Positions 1 through 8,032 of a stretch of DNA of 64,000 nucleotides are shown piece by piece. Made by a program: the position numbers and the translations under genes. The stretch is from JAOZPE01 sp964601275 (lineage in GTDB: Bacteria; Krumholzibacteriota; Krumholzibacteriia; JAJRXK01): the NCBI GenBank assembly GCA_964601275.1, contig CAZRMV010000005.1, positions 1-64,000 of the forward strand. The letters run 5' to 3'. Below the pieces are notes generated by a model that saw only the letters and a program-made list of their open reading frames with translations, searched no databases and was not told the origin of the DNA. The first letter of the stretch is position 1. Each line of letters begins with the position of its first letter.

Positions 1-54
1 CGCGAAGGCGGCCGCACCGTGGGCGCCGGCGTCGTCACCGAGATCATCGAGTAG
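1..54 (+). CDS. tuf: Elongation factor Tu, C-terminal end (partial)
   Basis: The window opens inside a reading frame that ends at the TAG at 52-54. The 17 visible residues include GGRTVGAGVVTEI, the conserved last beta-strand of EF-Tu domain 3. EF-Tu delivers aminoacyl-tRNA to the ribosome as a GTPase. Its place directly before rpsJ matches the common fus-tuf-S10 arrangement, which supports the call despite the short fragment. The rest of the gene lies to the left of the window. Confidence 0.93.
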   Translation, partial: REGGRTVGAGVVTEIIE

Positions 55-58
55 GAGT

Positions 59-80
59 CCCCGATTCGAGCGGGTTTTTT
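59..80 (+). terminator. Weak hairpin plus T-tract between tuf and rpsJ
   Basis: A CCCG / CGGG stem (60-63 with 71-74) and a seven-base loop are followed by six T residues (75-80). The 4-bp stem is too weak to be an efficient terminator. It might attenuate read-through from tuf into the S10 operon. Function is inference. Confidence 0.25.
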
Positions 81-129
81 CGGCGGGAGCGCGCGGCAGG
101 AAGCCGCCCTCGCGCCGGCAGGAGGAAAG

Positions 130-438
130 ATGGCGCGTCAGAAGATCCGGATCCGGCTCAAGGCCTACGAGGCTTCCACCCTCGACCGCTCGGCCCAGGT
201 CATCTGCGAGACCGCTCGCAAGACCGGTGCGGAGATCAAGGGGCCGGTGCCTCTGCCCACGCGGAGGTCGGTGTACACGGTACTCCGTTCGCCACACGTG
301 GACAAGAAGTCGCGCGAGCAATTCGAGATCCGCGTGCACAAGCGGCTCATCGACATCGTGAACTCCACGAACCAGACGGTGGATGCGCTGATGAAGCTCA
401 ATCTGCCGGCCGGCGTGGATATCGAGCTGAAGGTCTGA
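130..438 (+). CDS. rpsJ: 30S ribosomal protein S10
   Basis: This 102-residue protein is full length for S10, the first gene of the S10 operon and a component of the 30S head. In many bacteria it is also the NusE antitermination factor. IRIRLKAYE near the N-terminus and the central GPVPLPT motif are family hallmarks. The ATG is preceded by an ideal GGAGGAAAG at 121-129. Nothing in the gene is odd; it opens a long co-directional run with short spacers. Confidence 0.98.
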   Translation: MARQKIRIRLKAYEASTLDRSAQVICETARKTGAEIKGPVPLPTRRSVYTVLRSPHVDKKSREQFEIRVHKRLIDIVNSTNQTVDALMKLNLPAGVDIELKV

Positions 439-484
439 GCCGCCCGGTTTCCACCGAAACCGCAGGGATGCAGGAGAGACAGGT

Positions 485-1108
485 ATGAAAGGTCTGATCG
501 GAAAGAAGCTGGGGATGACCCGGGTGTTCGACGAGGATGGTCACTCCATTCCCGTCACCGTGTTGCAATGCGGCCCGTGTCCCATCACCCAGATCAAGAC
601 GCCGGACACCGACGGCTACACCGCGCTGCAGCTCGGCTTCGGAGACGATCGCAAGGAAAAGCGCACTCCCAAGCCCCTCGCCGGCCACCTGGCCAAGAGC
701 GGCAGCGGTCCGCTGCGCATGCTGCGGGAATTCCGGGTGAAGGATGTCGACGGGTACGCCCTCGGACAGAAGCTCACCGTGGAGCTCTTCGAAGGCGTGG
801 ACAAGGTGACGGTCACCGGGATCTCCAAGGGTCGGGGTTTCGCCGGGGTGATCCGCCGGCACAACTTCCAGCGGGGTCGCGAGACCCACGGAAGCCACAA
901 TCACCGGGTGCCGGGCTCGATCGGCGCCTGCGCCACTCCGTCGCGGGTCTACCGGGGCAAGAAGATGCCCGGTCGCATGGGTGGCGAGCGGGTCACGGTC
1001 AAGAATCTCGACGTGGTGCGGGTCGACAAGGAGAACAACCTCCTTCTGGTGAAGGGCGCGGTCCCGGGAACGCGCAACGGGTACATCCTGGTGAAGTCGG
1101 CTGGATGA
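485..1108 (+). CDS. rplC: 50S ribosomal protein L3
   Basis: At 207 residues this is a normal bacterial L3, an early 23S rRNA-binding assembly protein near the peptidyl-transferase centre. It starts GLIGKKLGMTRVF and carries the conserved GFAGVIRRHNF and GSHNHRVPGSIG segments; the Gln of the second motif, which some bacteria methylate, is replaced by His-Arg context here. The stop codon overlaps upstream candidate starts of rplD, and the gene is clearly within the S10 operon. Confidence 0.98.
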   Translation: MKGLIGKKLGMTRVFDEDGHSIPVTVLQCGPCPITQIKTPDTDGYTALQLGFGDDRKEKRTPKPLAGHLAKSGSGPLRMLREFRVKDVDGYALGQKLTVELFEGVDKVTVTGISKGRGFAGVIRRHNFQRGRETHGSHNHRVPGSIGACATPSRVYRGKKMPGRMGGERVTVKNLDVVRVDKENNLLLVKGAVPGTRNGYILVKSAG

Positions 1109-1134
1109 TGGTCCAGCAATCGGAGGACGCGGTC

Positions 1135-1764
1135 ATGGCTGTTGCCAAAGGATTCAACGAGAGCGGCGAGGCGGCCGGCGAGGTGAAGCTCAGCGACGGG
1201 CTCTTCGCCGCCGAGATCCACGAGCAGGCTCTCTACGAGACGGTCAAGAGCTACCTGGCGCACCGGCGCCAGGGTACGGCGAAGACCAAGGAACGCGGTG
1301 AGGTGGCCTACTCGACGGCGAAGCTGTTCCGCCAGAAGGGTACGGGACGCGCGCGCGCGGGTTCGCTGAAGTCCCCGGTCCGCAGCGGGGGCGGCACGGT
1401 CTTCGGACCCAAGCCCCGGGACTTCCGGACCAGCCTCAACCGAAAGACCCGCAAGCTTGCGCTGAAGTCGGCCCTGAGCGATCGGGCGCGGCTGGGCGAG
1501 ATCTACGTGGTGGAGTCTCCAAGCCTGGATGCCCCCAAGACCCGGGCCGCGGCGGCGATCCTGGCCAAGATGGGTCTTGCGGGGAAGTCGGTGCTCTTCG
1601 TCACCACGAGAGAAGAGACGATGCTCTACAAATCGGTGCGCAATCTCGACCGCGTGGACGTGATTCCGGCGTACCAGCTCAATGCCTACCAGGTGCTGCG
1701 CAGCGACAGCCTCGTCTTGACCGAGGCGGCGCTGAAGCGCGTGGAGGAGGTGTTCGGCTCATGA
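1135..1764 (+). CDS. rplD: 50S ribosomal protein L4
   Basis: L4 binds 23S rRNA and lines the exit tunnel; in Escherichia coli it autoregulates the S10 operon. The 209-residue product has the tunnel-loop signature QKGTGRARAGSLKSP and GGGTVFGPKPRDF. The start at 1135 was chosen because GGAGGA at 1122-1127 lies seven bases upstream. An in-frame ATG at 1105 that overlaps the rplC stop would add ten residues and lacks a good ribosome-binding site. The 3' end overlaps rplW by four bases. Confidence 0.96.
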   Translation: MAVAKGFNESGEAAGEVKLSDGLFAAEIHEQALYETVKSYLAHRRQGTAKTKERGEVAYSTAKLFRQKGTGRARAGSLKSPVRSGGGTVFGPKPRDFRTSLNRKTRKLALKSALSDRARLGEIYVVESPSLDAPKTRAAAAILAKMGLAGKSVLFVTTREETMLYKSVRNLDRVDVIPAYQLNAYQVLRSDSLVLTEAALKRVEEVFGS

Positions 1765-2051
1765 AGGATCTGAGCCAGGTCCTCGTTCGCCCCGTGGTCA
1801 CCGAGAAATCGACCGACCTCAGCGAGCAGGCCAACAAGTACGTCTTCGAGGTCGCGCTCGCGGCCAACAAGCATGAAATCCGCCAGGCGGTGGAAAAGTT
1901 CTTCGGCGTGAAGGTGCTCGATGTGCGGACGATGAGGATGCACGGCAAGCCCAAGCGCATGGGCCGCTTCGAGGGACATCGTCCCGACTGGAAGAAGGCC
2001 GTGGTGACGCTACAGGCCGATGACAAGATCGACCTCTTCGACCTGGTCTGA
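1761..2051 (+). CDS. rplW: 50S ribosomal protein L23
   Basis: This 96-residue protein begins at an ATGA overlap with the rplD stop, so the two are probably translationally coupled. L23 sits at the tunnel exit and is the docking site for trigger factor and SRP. VLVRPVVTEKSTDL at the N-terminus and the KANKHEIRQAVEKFFGVKV-type segment (ANKHEIRQAVEKFFGVKV) are diagnostic. Length and sequence look normal. Confidence 0.98.
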   Translation: MKDLSQVLVRPVVTEKSTDLSEQANKYVFEVALAANKHEIRQAVEKFFGVKVLDVRTMRMHGKPKRMGRFEGHRPDWKKAVVTLQADDKIDLFDLV

Positions 2052-2082
2052 CCAGGGCTGATCAAGGGGGAGAAGGAGTCCC

Positions 2083-2910
2083 ATGGGGATCAAGAAATTC
2101 AAGCCGGTGACCCCGACACTCCGTTATCGGACGGTGTCGGATTTCGCCGAGATCACGACGAGCAAGCCCGAGAAGTCGCTGCTTGCCCCTCTGAAGAAGA
2201 AGGGTGGCCGCAACAACCGGGGGCGGATCACCGCGCGACATCGCGGGGGTGGCCACAAGCGGCGTTACCGCGTCATCGATTTCAAGCGGAACAAGCTGGA
2301 TATCGAGGCCAAGGTCGCAACCATCGAGTACGATCCGAACCGGAGCGCGCGTATCGCGCTTCTGCACTATGTCGATGGTGAGAAGCGTTACATCGTCATG
2401 CCGAAGGGTCTGGAAGTCGGGATGACCGTGCTCGCGGGCGAGAACGCGCCGTTCAGCGTGGGAAACGCGATGCCGCTCTGGCGCATTCCCCTGGGCACCC
2501 TGGTGCACAACATCGAGCTCAAGCCGGGCCGTGGCGGCCAGATGGCGCGCAGTGCCGGCAGCTACGCCCAGGTCATGGCCAAGGAGGGGAACATGGTGAC
2601 TCTCCGCCTGCCGAGCAACGAAGTGCGCATGGTGCACCGCAGCTGTTACGCCACCATCGGCGAGGTCGGGAACGCCGACCATGAGAACGTGGTGGTGGGC
2701 AAGGCGGGAAAGAGCCGTTGGCTGGGCCGCCGCCCCCACGTGCGGGGAGTGGCCATGAACCCGGTCGACCACCCGATGGGTGGAGGCGAGGGCAAGAGCT
2801 CGGGTGGCCGCCACCCATGTTCACCCTGGGGACAGCCGGCCAAGGGCAAGAAGACCCGCCGCCGGAAGCCCTCGGACCGATTCATCGTCCGCCGCCGGAA
2901 CGTCAAGTAG
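2083..2910 (+). CDS. rplB: 50S ribosomal protein L2
   Basis: L2 is 275 residues, the usual bacterial size. It is needed for subunit association and peptidyl-transferase activity. Visible hallmarks are RHRGGGHKRRYR near residue 50, the KPGRGGQMARSAGSYAQ segment, and the C-terminal MNPVDHPMGGGEGKSSGG loop containing the conserved histidine close to the catalytic centre. A GGGAGAAGGAG purine-rich site lies upstream of the ATG. Confidence 0.98.
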   Translation: MGIKKFKPVTPTLRYRTVSDFAEITTSKPEKSLLAPLKKKGGRNNRGRITARHRGGGHKRRYRVIDFKRNKLDIEAKVATIEYDPNRSARIALLHYVDGEKRYIVMPKGLEVGMTVLAGENAPFSVGNAMPLWRIPLGTLVHNIELKPGRGGQMARSAGSYAQVMAKEGNMVTLRLPSNEVRMVHRSCYATIGEVGNADHENVVVGKAGKSRWLGRRPHVRGVAMNPVDHPMGGGEGKSSGGRHPCSPWGQPAKGKKTRRRKPSDRFIVRRRNVK

Positions 2911-2925
2911 TCAGGAGAGCCGCAG

Positions 2926-3195
2926 ATGCCGAGATCGATCAAGAAAGGCCCGTGGGTGGAGGCTTCCCTTCTCAAGAAGGTGGAGGAACTCAACTCCCGG
3001 GGCGAGAAGAAGGTCATCAAGACCTGGGCGCGCGGAAGCATGGTGGTGCCGGAGTTCCTCGGCCACACCATCGCCGTCCACAACGGCAAGCAGTTCATGC
3101 CGGTCTACATCCAGGAGAACATGGTGGGTCACAAGCTGGGAGAGTTCGCTCCCTCACGGACCTACCGCGGGCACACCAGCAAGGGCAAGAAGTAG
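2926..3195 (+). CDS. rpsS: 30S ribosomal protein S19
   Basis: S19 (89 residues) contacts 16S rRNA with S13 in the 30S head. The start PRSIKKGPWVE, the middle TWARGSMVVPEFLGHT and the end FAPSRTYRGHTSKGKK match the family throughout. It follows rplB after 15 bases that contain AGGAGA as ribosome-binding site. Nothing unusual was seen. Confidence 0.98.
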   Translation: MPRSIKKGPWVEASLLKKVEELNSRGEKKVIKTWARGSMVVPEFLGHTIAVHNGKQFMPVYIQENMVGHKLGEFAPSRTYRGHTSKGKK

Positions 3196-3210
3196 GCAGG
3201 AGGTTTTGCC

Positions 3211-3564
3211 ATGGAGGCTCGAGCGGTTTCCAGGTTCAACATGATCTCCGCGCGCAAGGCCCGGCTGGTGGCCGACCTGGTGCGCGGCAAGGGCGTCGAG
3301 GAGGCGGTGCACATCCTGTCCCTCACGCCGAAGAAGGCGGCTCCCATGATCCAGAAGACCATTCTGGCCGCGGTCGCCAACGCCCGGCAGGGCGAGGAGC
3401 TTCCGGGAGCCGACGAACAGGATTTCATCGTGCGGGAGATCCGCATCGACGAGGGTCCCACGCAGAAGAGGATTCGCCCCCGCGCCCAGGGACGCGCGTT
3501 CCGGATCCGCAAGAGGACCAGTCACATCTCGGTCATCGTGAGCGCCAAGGGCGACCCGGCGTAG
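3211..3564 (+). CDS. rplV: 50S ribosomal protein L22
   Basis: L22 is 117 residues and forms part of the exit-tunnel constriction. The protein has ARKARLVADLVRGK in its first third and the C-terminal hairpin region with IRPRAQGRAFRIRKRTSH, which is the tunnel loop where macrolide-resistance changes occur in other bacteria. The upstream GGCAGGAGG is a strong ribosome-binding site. It lies between rpsS and rpsC as in the canonical operon. Confidence 0.98.
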   Translation: MEARAVSRFNMISARKARLVADLVRGKGVEEAVHILSLTPKKAAPMIQKTILAAVANARQGEELPGADEQDFIVREIRIDEGPTQKRIRPRAQGRAFRIRKRTSHISVIVSAKGDPA

Positions 3565-3581
3565 AAGAAAGCAGGTAGCGA

Positions 3582-4253
3582 ATGGGCCAGAAGACGCATC
3601 CGGTGGGTTTCAGGCTCGGAATCATCCGAGATTGGAATTCCAAATGGTTCGCGACCAAGAACTACGCGGACTGGGTGGAAGAAGACATCAAGATCCGCAA
3701 GCTCATCGATTCCAGTGTGGGCAGCGCGGGGATCGCCGAAATCAAGATCCGACGCGAGCCCCACAAGGTGACGGTGACCCTGCGCACCTCGCGGCCCGGA
3801 GTGGTGATCGGCCGCAAGGGCAAGACGGTCGACGAGCTGCGGACCAAGCTGCAGAAGCTGACGGGCAAGTCCATCACGCTGGACGTGAAGGAAGTCAAGA
3901 AGCCCGAACTCTGCTCGGTGTTGGTCGCCGAGCACGTCGCCCACCAGCTCACCCAACGCGTGAGCTTCCGGCGCGCCATGAAGAAGGCCATCGCCACTTC
4001 GATGCGCATGGGCGCCAAGGGCATCAAGATCCGTTGCGGCGGGCGCTTGGGCGGAGCGGAAATGGGCCGCGTGGAGAACTACCACGACGGCAGCGTTCCC
4101 CTGCATACCCTGCGCGCCGACATCGACTACGGAACCGCGACCGCGAGAACCACCTACGGCGCCATCGGCGTGAAGGTGTGGATCTGCAAGGGTGAGATCT
4201 TCCCGGCTGACTTCAAGAAGCAGCTGGCCAACGAGGTTCAGGAGGCGAGCTAG
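3582..4253 (+). CDS. rpsC: 30S ribosomal protein S3
   Basis: This 223-residue S3 lines the mRNA entry tunnel. It begins MGQKTHPVGFRLG, carries the KH-domain loop GRKGKTVDELR around residue 85, and has the C-terminal KGIKIRCGGRLGGAEM motif. Size and order agree with the S10 operon. Two bases separate it from rplP, so translational coupling is likely. Confidence 0.98.
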   Translation: MGQKTHPVGFRLGIIRDWNSKWFATKNYADWVEEDIKIRKLIDSSVGSAGIAEIKIRREPHKVTVTLRTSRPGVVIGRKGKTVDELRTKLQKLTGKSITLDVKEVKKPELCSVLVAEHVAHQLTQRVSFRRAMKKAIATSMRMGAKGIKIRCGGRLGGAEMGRVENYHDGSVPLHTLRADIDYGTATARTTYGAIGVKVWICKGEIFPADFKKQLANEVQEAS

Positions 4254-4255
4254 CC

Positions 4256-4669
4256 ATGCTGATGCCCAAGCGCGTCAAGCGGCGTAAGGTGCAGAAGGGG
4301 AGGACCAAGGGAATGGCCTGGCGAGGCTCCTCCATCTCCTTCGGCCGCTACGCCATCCAGGCCGTGGAACCGGGCTGGATCAAGAGCCGCCAGATCGAGG
4401 CGGCCCGCGTGGCCATCACGCGCCACGTCAAGCGTACCGGAAAGCTGTGGATCCGCATCTTCCCGGACAAGCCCATCACCATCAAGCCCGCCGAGACCCG
4501 CATGGGCAAGGGCAAGGGCTCGCCGGAGTACTGGGTGTCCGTGGTCAAGCCGGGCCGCATCCTCTTCGAGCTGGGCGGAGTGGACGAAACGCTCGCCCGC
4601 GAGGCGATGTTGCGCGGCATGCACAAGCTTCCGATCAAGACCCGTTTCGTGGCGCGGGAGGAAGACTGA
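4256..4669 (+). CDS. rplP: 50S ribosomal protein L16
   Basis: L16 (137 residues) helps shape the A-site tRNA cleft on the 50S subunit. The N-terminal MPKRVKRRKVQKGR-like stretch, the FGRYAIQAVEPGWI segment and GKGKGSPEYWVSVVKPG are characteristic. The listed start is the first ATG after rpsC with GGAGG at 4241-4245; a second in-frame ATG two codons later (4262) gives the family-typical MPKR start and cannot be excluded. The stop overlaps the rpmC start. Confidence 0.97.
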   Translation: MLMPKRVKRRKVQKGRTKGMAWRGSSISFGRYAIQAVEPGWIKSRQIEAARVAITRHVKRTGKLWIRIFPDKPITIKPAETRMGKGKGSPEYWVSVVKPGRILFELGGVDETLAREAMLRGMHKLPIKTRFVAREED

Positions 4670-4881
4670 TGAACAAGGCATTCGAGCTGAGGGATCTCAG
4701 CGTCGACGAACTCAAGGCTCGGGTCGAGGAACAGGCGGAGCAGTTGATGAACCTGCGACTGCAACTCAAGTCGCGCAAGCTGGACAACCCCCTGAGCTAT
4801 CGCATCGCGCGCCGCGAGCTGGCTCGCATGAAGACCGTGTTGAACGAAAAGCGGCGTGCCGCCGCTGAGGGCGAGGAGTAG
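4669..4881 (+). CDS. rpmC: 50S ribosomal protein L29
   Basis: This 70-residue protein starts at an ATG that shares its A with the TGA of rplP. ELRDLSVDELKARVEEQ followed by LMNLRLQLKSRKLDN is the standard two-helix L29 pattern; the protein lies by L23 at the tunnel exit. The gene is short and could be missed by a length filter, but position and sequence are unambiguous. Confidence 0.96.
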   Translation: MNKAFELRDLSVDELKARVEEQAEQLMNLRLQLKSRKLDNPLSYRIARRELARMKTVLNEKRRAAAEGEE

Positions 4882-4886
4882 GACCC

Positions 4887-5168
4887 ATGGCAGAGCAGAC
4901 GGCATCCCCGGCCACCGAACGCGCAAACCGCGCGGTGCGTCTGGGACAGGTCGAAAGCGCGAAGATGGACAAGACGCTCGTCGTCCGGGTGACCCGGCGT
5001 GTTCGTCATCCGCTGTATTCGCGCTTCATCAAGCGTTCCACCAAGCTCTTCGTCCACGACGAAGAGAACACCGCCCGTGAGGGCGACATCGTGAAGGTCA
5101 TGGCCACCCGGCCCCTGAGCAAGAACAAGCGCTGGCGGCTGGTCGAGGTCGTAGAGCGCGCCAAGTAA
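4887..5168 (+). CDS. rpsQ: 30S ribosomal protein S17
   Basis: S17 is a primary 16S rRNA-binding protein with an OB fold. The 93-residue product contains LGQVESAKMDKTLVVRV, the HPLYSRFIKRSTKLFVHDE core and the VKVMATRPLSKNKRWRLVE C-terminal motif. It has about ten extra N-terminal residues compared with short S17 proteins. Five bases separate it from rpmC. Confidence 0.97.
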   Translation: MAEQTASPATERANRAVRLGQVESAKMDKTLVVRVTRRVRHPLYSRFIKRSTKLFVHDEENTAREGDIVKVMATRPLSKNKRWRLVEVVERAK

Positions 5169-5190
5169 ACCCGGGACGGAGAGCGGTGTC

Positions 5191-5559
5191 ATGATCCAGG
5201 AAGAAACACTACTGACCATCGCGGACAACTCTGGCGCCAAGACCGCCAAGTGCATCCGCATTCTCGGGGGAACGGGCCGTCGTTACGCCCAGGTCGGCGA
5301 CATCGTCGTCCTCGCGGTGAAGACCGCGATTCCCGGGGGAACCATCAAGAAGGGGCAGGTCGTCAGGGGCGTCATCGTCCGGACGCGCAAGGAGCGGGGC
5401 CGCCGGGACGGCAGCCACATCCGCTTCGGGGACAACGCCGCGGTCATCGTCAACAACGACCGCGAGCCCGTCGGCACCCGCATCTTCGGACCCGTGGCCC
5501 GTGAGCTGCGCGAGAAGCGATTCATGAAGATCGTCTCGCTGGCTCCCGAGGTCGTCTAG
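5191..5559 (+). CDS. rplN: 50S ribosomal protein L14
   Basis: L14 (122 residues) forms an intersubunit bridge. It starts MIQEETLLTIADNSGAK, has ILGGTGRRYAQVGDIVV in the beta-barrel and ends REKRFMKIVSLAPEVV, all highly conserved. Its place between rpsQ and rplX is canonical for the spc operon. No anomalies were noticed. Confidence 0.98.
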   Translation: MIQEETLLTIADNSGAKTAKCIRILGGTGRRYAQVGDIVVLAVKTAIPGGTIKKGQVVRGVIVRTRKERGRRDGSHIRFGDNAAVIVNNDREPVGTRIFGPVARELREKRFMKIVSLAPEVV

Positions 5560-5568
5560 GAGAAGGCC

Positions 5569-5820
5569 ATGTCCAAGAAAATCGCGCGCAACGACATCGT
5601 CGAGGTCATCGCGGGAGACCACAAGGGCATCCAGGGAAGGGTGCTGAAGGTCCTCAAGAAGAAGAACCGGGTGGTGGTGGAGAAGGTTCGCCTGGTGAAA
5701 CGCCATCGTCGCGAGATCCAGGGCCAGGCGGTGGGGGGGATCGTCGAGATGGAAGCCCCCATCCACATCAGCAACGTCAAGCTGATCGAGAAGGGCACCC
5801 CCGGAACCGGGGGCGAGTAG
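5569..5820 (+). CDS. rplX: 50S ribosomal protein L24
   Basis: L24 initiates 50S assembly. The 83-residue product has the KOW motif (VIAGDHKGIQGRVLKV) near the N-terminus and the GGIVEMEAPIHISNVKL signature near the end. It is about 20 residues shorter than typical 100-105-residue L24 proteins; the reduction is in the C-terminal basic tail, which here ends GTPGTGGE. An in-frame stop at 5818 is clear, so the truncation seems genuine. Confidence 0.96.
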   Translation: MSKKIARNDIVEVIAGDHKGIQGRVLKVLKKKNRVVVEKVRLVKRHRREIQGQAVGGIVEMEAPIHISNVKLIEKGTPGTGGE

Positions 5821-5880
5821 GCAACCCGATCCCAGGCCTCGGGCCCAAGGGGTCCGTGAAGAGGGAGAAAGAAAGAAGCC

Positions 5881-6420
5881 ATGAAGGCAAGGCTGAAGCA
5901 GAAATACCGGGAGGAGATCGCGCCCGCGATGCGGGAGAAGTTCTCCTACAAGAACGTGATGCAGGTTCCCCGCATCACCAAGATCGTGGTGAACATGGGA
6001 GTCGGCGAAGCCATCCAGAATCCCAACCTCCTGGAGGCCGCGGTCAAGGACATGACCGCGATCACCGGCCAGAAACCCCTGATCACCAAGGCGAAGAAGT
6101 CGATCGCGAACTTCAAGGTGCGCACAGGCATGCCCATCGGATGCATGGTGACCCTGCGGGGCGATCGCATGTACGAGTTCCTGGACCGCTTGGTGAACGC
6201 GGCGCTGCCGCGCGTGCGCGACTTCCGCGGAGTCTCGGCGAAGCTCAGCGGCCGGGGCGATTACAGCCTGGGAATCAAGGAACAATTCATCTTCCCCGAG
6301 ATCGACTTCGACAAGATCGACAAGACCCGGGGCATGAACATCACGTTGGTGACCACCGCGAAGACGGACGAGGAGGGGCGCGAGTTGCTGCGTCTCTTCG
6401 GGATGCCGTTCCGCAACTAG
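5881..6420 (+). CDS. rplE: 50S ribosomal protein L5
   Basis: L5 (179 residues) binds 5S rRNA. Conserved stretches are VMQVPRITKIVVNMGVGEA, the MPIGCMVTLRG loop and GNYSLG-like DYSLGIKEQFIFPEI. Sixty bases separate it from rplX. The ATG is preceded by AGAGGGAGAAAGAAAG. Everything else is standard for the spc operon. Confidence 0.98.
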   Translation: MKARLKQKYREEIAPAMREKFSYKNVMQVPRITKIVVNMGVGEAIQNPNLLEAAVKDMTAITGQKPLITKAKKSIANFKVRTGMPIGCMVTLRGDRMYEFLDRLVNAALPRVRDFRGVSAKLSGRGDYSLGIKEQFIFPEIDFDKIDKTRGMNITLVTTAKTDEEGRELLRLFGMPFRN

Positions 6421-6437
6421 GAAGCGAGGACGAGAAC

Positions 6438-6623
6438 GTGGCCAAGAAGTGTCTCATCGCCAAAGCCAAGCGGAAGCCCAAGTACGGGGTGCGCGGCTAC
6501 AACCGGTGCCGCCGTTGCGGCCGGCCGCGGGCCTATCTGCGCAAGTTCGGACTCTGCCGGATCTGTTTCCGCGAGTTGGCTCTCAAAGGTGACATCCCCG
6601 GCGTCGTCAAGGCGAGCTGGTAA
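6438..6623 (+). CDS. rpsN: 30S ribosomal protein S14, zinc-binding type Z
   Basis: This 61-residue form starts at GTG (6438) and is the short, zinc-dependent S14 type. The four zinc-ligand cysteines are at residues 24, 27, 40 and 43 (CRRC and CRIC). The family-typical ALKGDIPGVVKASW end is present. It lies between rplE and rpsH. Lineages that lack zinc-independent paralogues depend on this form; whether this genome has one is not visible here. Confidence 0.97.
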   Translation: MAKKCLIAKAKRKPKYGVRGYNRCRRCGRPRAYLRKFGLCRICFRELALKGDIPGVVKASW

Positions 6624-6639
6624 GGAGAGGCGATACACG

Positions 6640-7035
6640 ATGATGACCGATCCCATCGCGGACATGCTCACCCGCATCCGCAACGCCCAGAAGGCGCGAT
6701 TCAGGCGAGTCGACATTCCGGCCTCCAAGGTGAAGAAGGCCATTGCCGAACTCCTGTTGCGGGAAGGCTACGTCCGAAGCGTCAAGTTCATCGATGAAGG
6801 TCCGCAGGGCATCATCCGGATCTACATCAAGTATACCGAGGACAAGGCTCCCGTGATCGAGGGTATCCAGCGCGTGAGCCGTCCCGGACTGAGGGTCTAC
6901 GTGGACAAGAACGAGATTCCGAAGGTTCTCGGAGGCTACGGCACCGCGATCCTCTCGACATCCCAGGGGATCCTCACCGGTCACGAAGCCCGCATGAAGG
7001 GCGTCGGGGGCGAGGTTCTCTGCAAGGTCTGGTAG
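6640..7035 (+). CDS. rpsH: 30S ribosomal protein S8
   Basis: S8 (131 residues) binds the central domain of 16S rRNA and in Escherichia coli represses spc-operon translation. TDPIADMLTRIRNAQKA at the start and GGYGTAILSTSQGILTGHEA near the end are clear matches. The start at 6640 follows AGGAGAGG with nine bases of spacing; a second ATG directly after it is equally possible. A longer in-frame reading back to 6589 overlaps rpsN and was not used. Confidence 0.97.
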   Translation: MMTDPIADMLTRIRNAQKARFRRVDIPASKVKKAIAELLLREGYVRSVKFIDEGPQGIIRIYIKYTEDKAPVIEGIQRVSRPGLRVYVDKNEIPKVLGGYGTAILSTSQGILTGHEARMKGVGGEVLCKVW

Positions 7036-7060
7036 CGCTTTTCGGAGCGTTCATCCATTG

Positions 7061-7076
7061 CCCGCCGAAAGGCGGG
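7061..7076 (+). other. GNRA-like hairpin in the rpsH-rplF spacer
   Basis: CCCGCC-GAAA-GGCGGG forms a perfect 6-bp stem with a GAAA tetraloop. No T-tract follows, so a terminator is unlikely. It lies just before the rplF ribosome-binding site (GGAGGAAG) and could protect or regulate the mRNA. Function is inference. Confidence 0.45.
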
Positions 7077-7091
7077 GCGACTGGAGGAAGC

Positions 7092-7634
7092 ATGTCGCGC
7101 GTTGGTTTGAAACCGATTCCCCTGCCCAGTGGGGTGGAGGTGCGCATCGAGCCCGGGCTTTCCATCGTGAAGGGCCCCAAGGGCGAGTTGCGCCAGCACA
7201 TCCCCGAGGGAATCGAAGTGAAGATCGAAGACGGGGTCCTGACCTGCCATCGCCTCTCGGACGCCCCTCCCGATCGTTCCAAGCACGGTCTGGTGCGGGC
7301 CCTCATCGCCAACCAGGTGGTGGGCGTGACCCAGGGCTACACCAAGGCGCTGGACATCGTGGGCGTGGGATATCGTGCCGAGGTGAAGGGCAAGGTCTTG
7401 AACCTGCAGCTCGGTCACAGCCACCCCATCGACTATCCGATTCCCGAGGGAATCGAGATCAAGACCCCCGATCCCACCCATATCGTGGTGTCGGGAATCG
7501 ACAAGCAGAAGGTCGGGCAGGTCGCGGCGGAGATCCGTGAGTTCCGTCCCCCCGAACCCTACAAGGGCAAGGGAGTCCGTTACCGTGACGAGGTCGTCCG
7601 GCGCAAGGCTGGCAAGGCCGCGGCCAAGTCCTAG
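7092..7634 (+). CDS. rplF: 50S ribosomal protein L6
   Basis: L6 (180 residues) sits near the factor-binding site of the 50S subunit. The start MSRVGLKPIPLPSGV, the internal VGVTQGYTKALDIVGVGYRAE and the C-terminal EPYKGKGVRYRDEVVRRKAGK motif are diagnostic. The gene is separated from rpsH by 56 bases holding a GAAA-loop hairpin, the longest gap in this part of the operon. Confidence 0.98.
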   Translation: MSRVGLKPIPLPSGVEVRIEPGLSIVKGPKGELRQHIPEGIEVKIEDGVLTCHRLSDAPPDRSKHGLVRALIANQVVGVTQGYTKALDIVGVGYRAEVKGKVLNLQLGHSHPIDYPIPEGIEIKTPDPTHIVVSGIDKQKVGQVAAEIREFRPPEPYKGKGVRYRDEVVRRKAGKAAAKS

Positions 7635-7646
7635 GAGAAGGACCCA

Positions 7647-8021
7647 ATGAAGGAGAACGCGCAAGCGAAGCGAGAGGCCAGAATCCGACGCCGGATCCGG
7701 GTACGCAAGAAGGTTTCGGGAACCGCCGAGCGTCCGCGCCTGTCCGTGTTCCGGGGCAACCGGCACATCTTCGCGCAACTCATCGACGACCAGCAGGGAG
7801 TGACCCTGGTCTCCAGCAGTTCGATCAAACTGGAAGCTCCCGCCCCCGAGGAGGGCGAGGGCCGCAAGTGCGCCATCGCGCGAGCGGTCGGAGCCGACCT
7901 GGCCCGCAAGGCCACAGAAAAAGGATTGACCGCCGCGGTGTTCGATCGCGGTGGCTTCAGGTTCCATGGCCGCGTGGCGGCCTTGGCCAAGGGCGCCCGT
8001 GAGGGCGGCCTCAAGTTCTAG
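7647..8021 (+). CDS. rplR: 50S ribosomal protein L18
   Basis: L18 (124 residues) binds 5S rRNA with L5. It has RRRIRVRKKVSGTAERPRLS, the HIFAQLIDD segment and FDRGGFRFHGRVAALAKGA at the C-terminus. It is co-directional with rplF (12-base gap) and rpsE. A short EEGEGRK acidic insertion is visible before the last third; otherwise normal. Confidence 0.97.
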   Translation: MKENAQAKREARIRRRIRVRKKVSGTAERPRLSVFRGNRHIFAQLIDDQQGVTLVSSSSIKLEAPAPEEGEGRKCAIARAVGADLARKATEKGLTAAVFDRGGFRFHGRVAALAKGAREGGLKF

Positions 8022-8032
8022 GAGGGCGACAG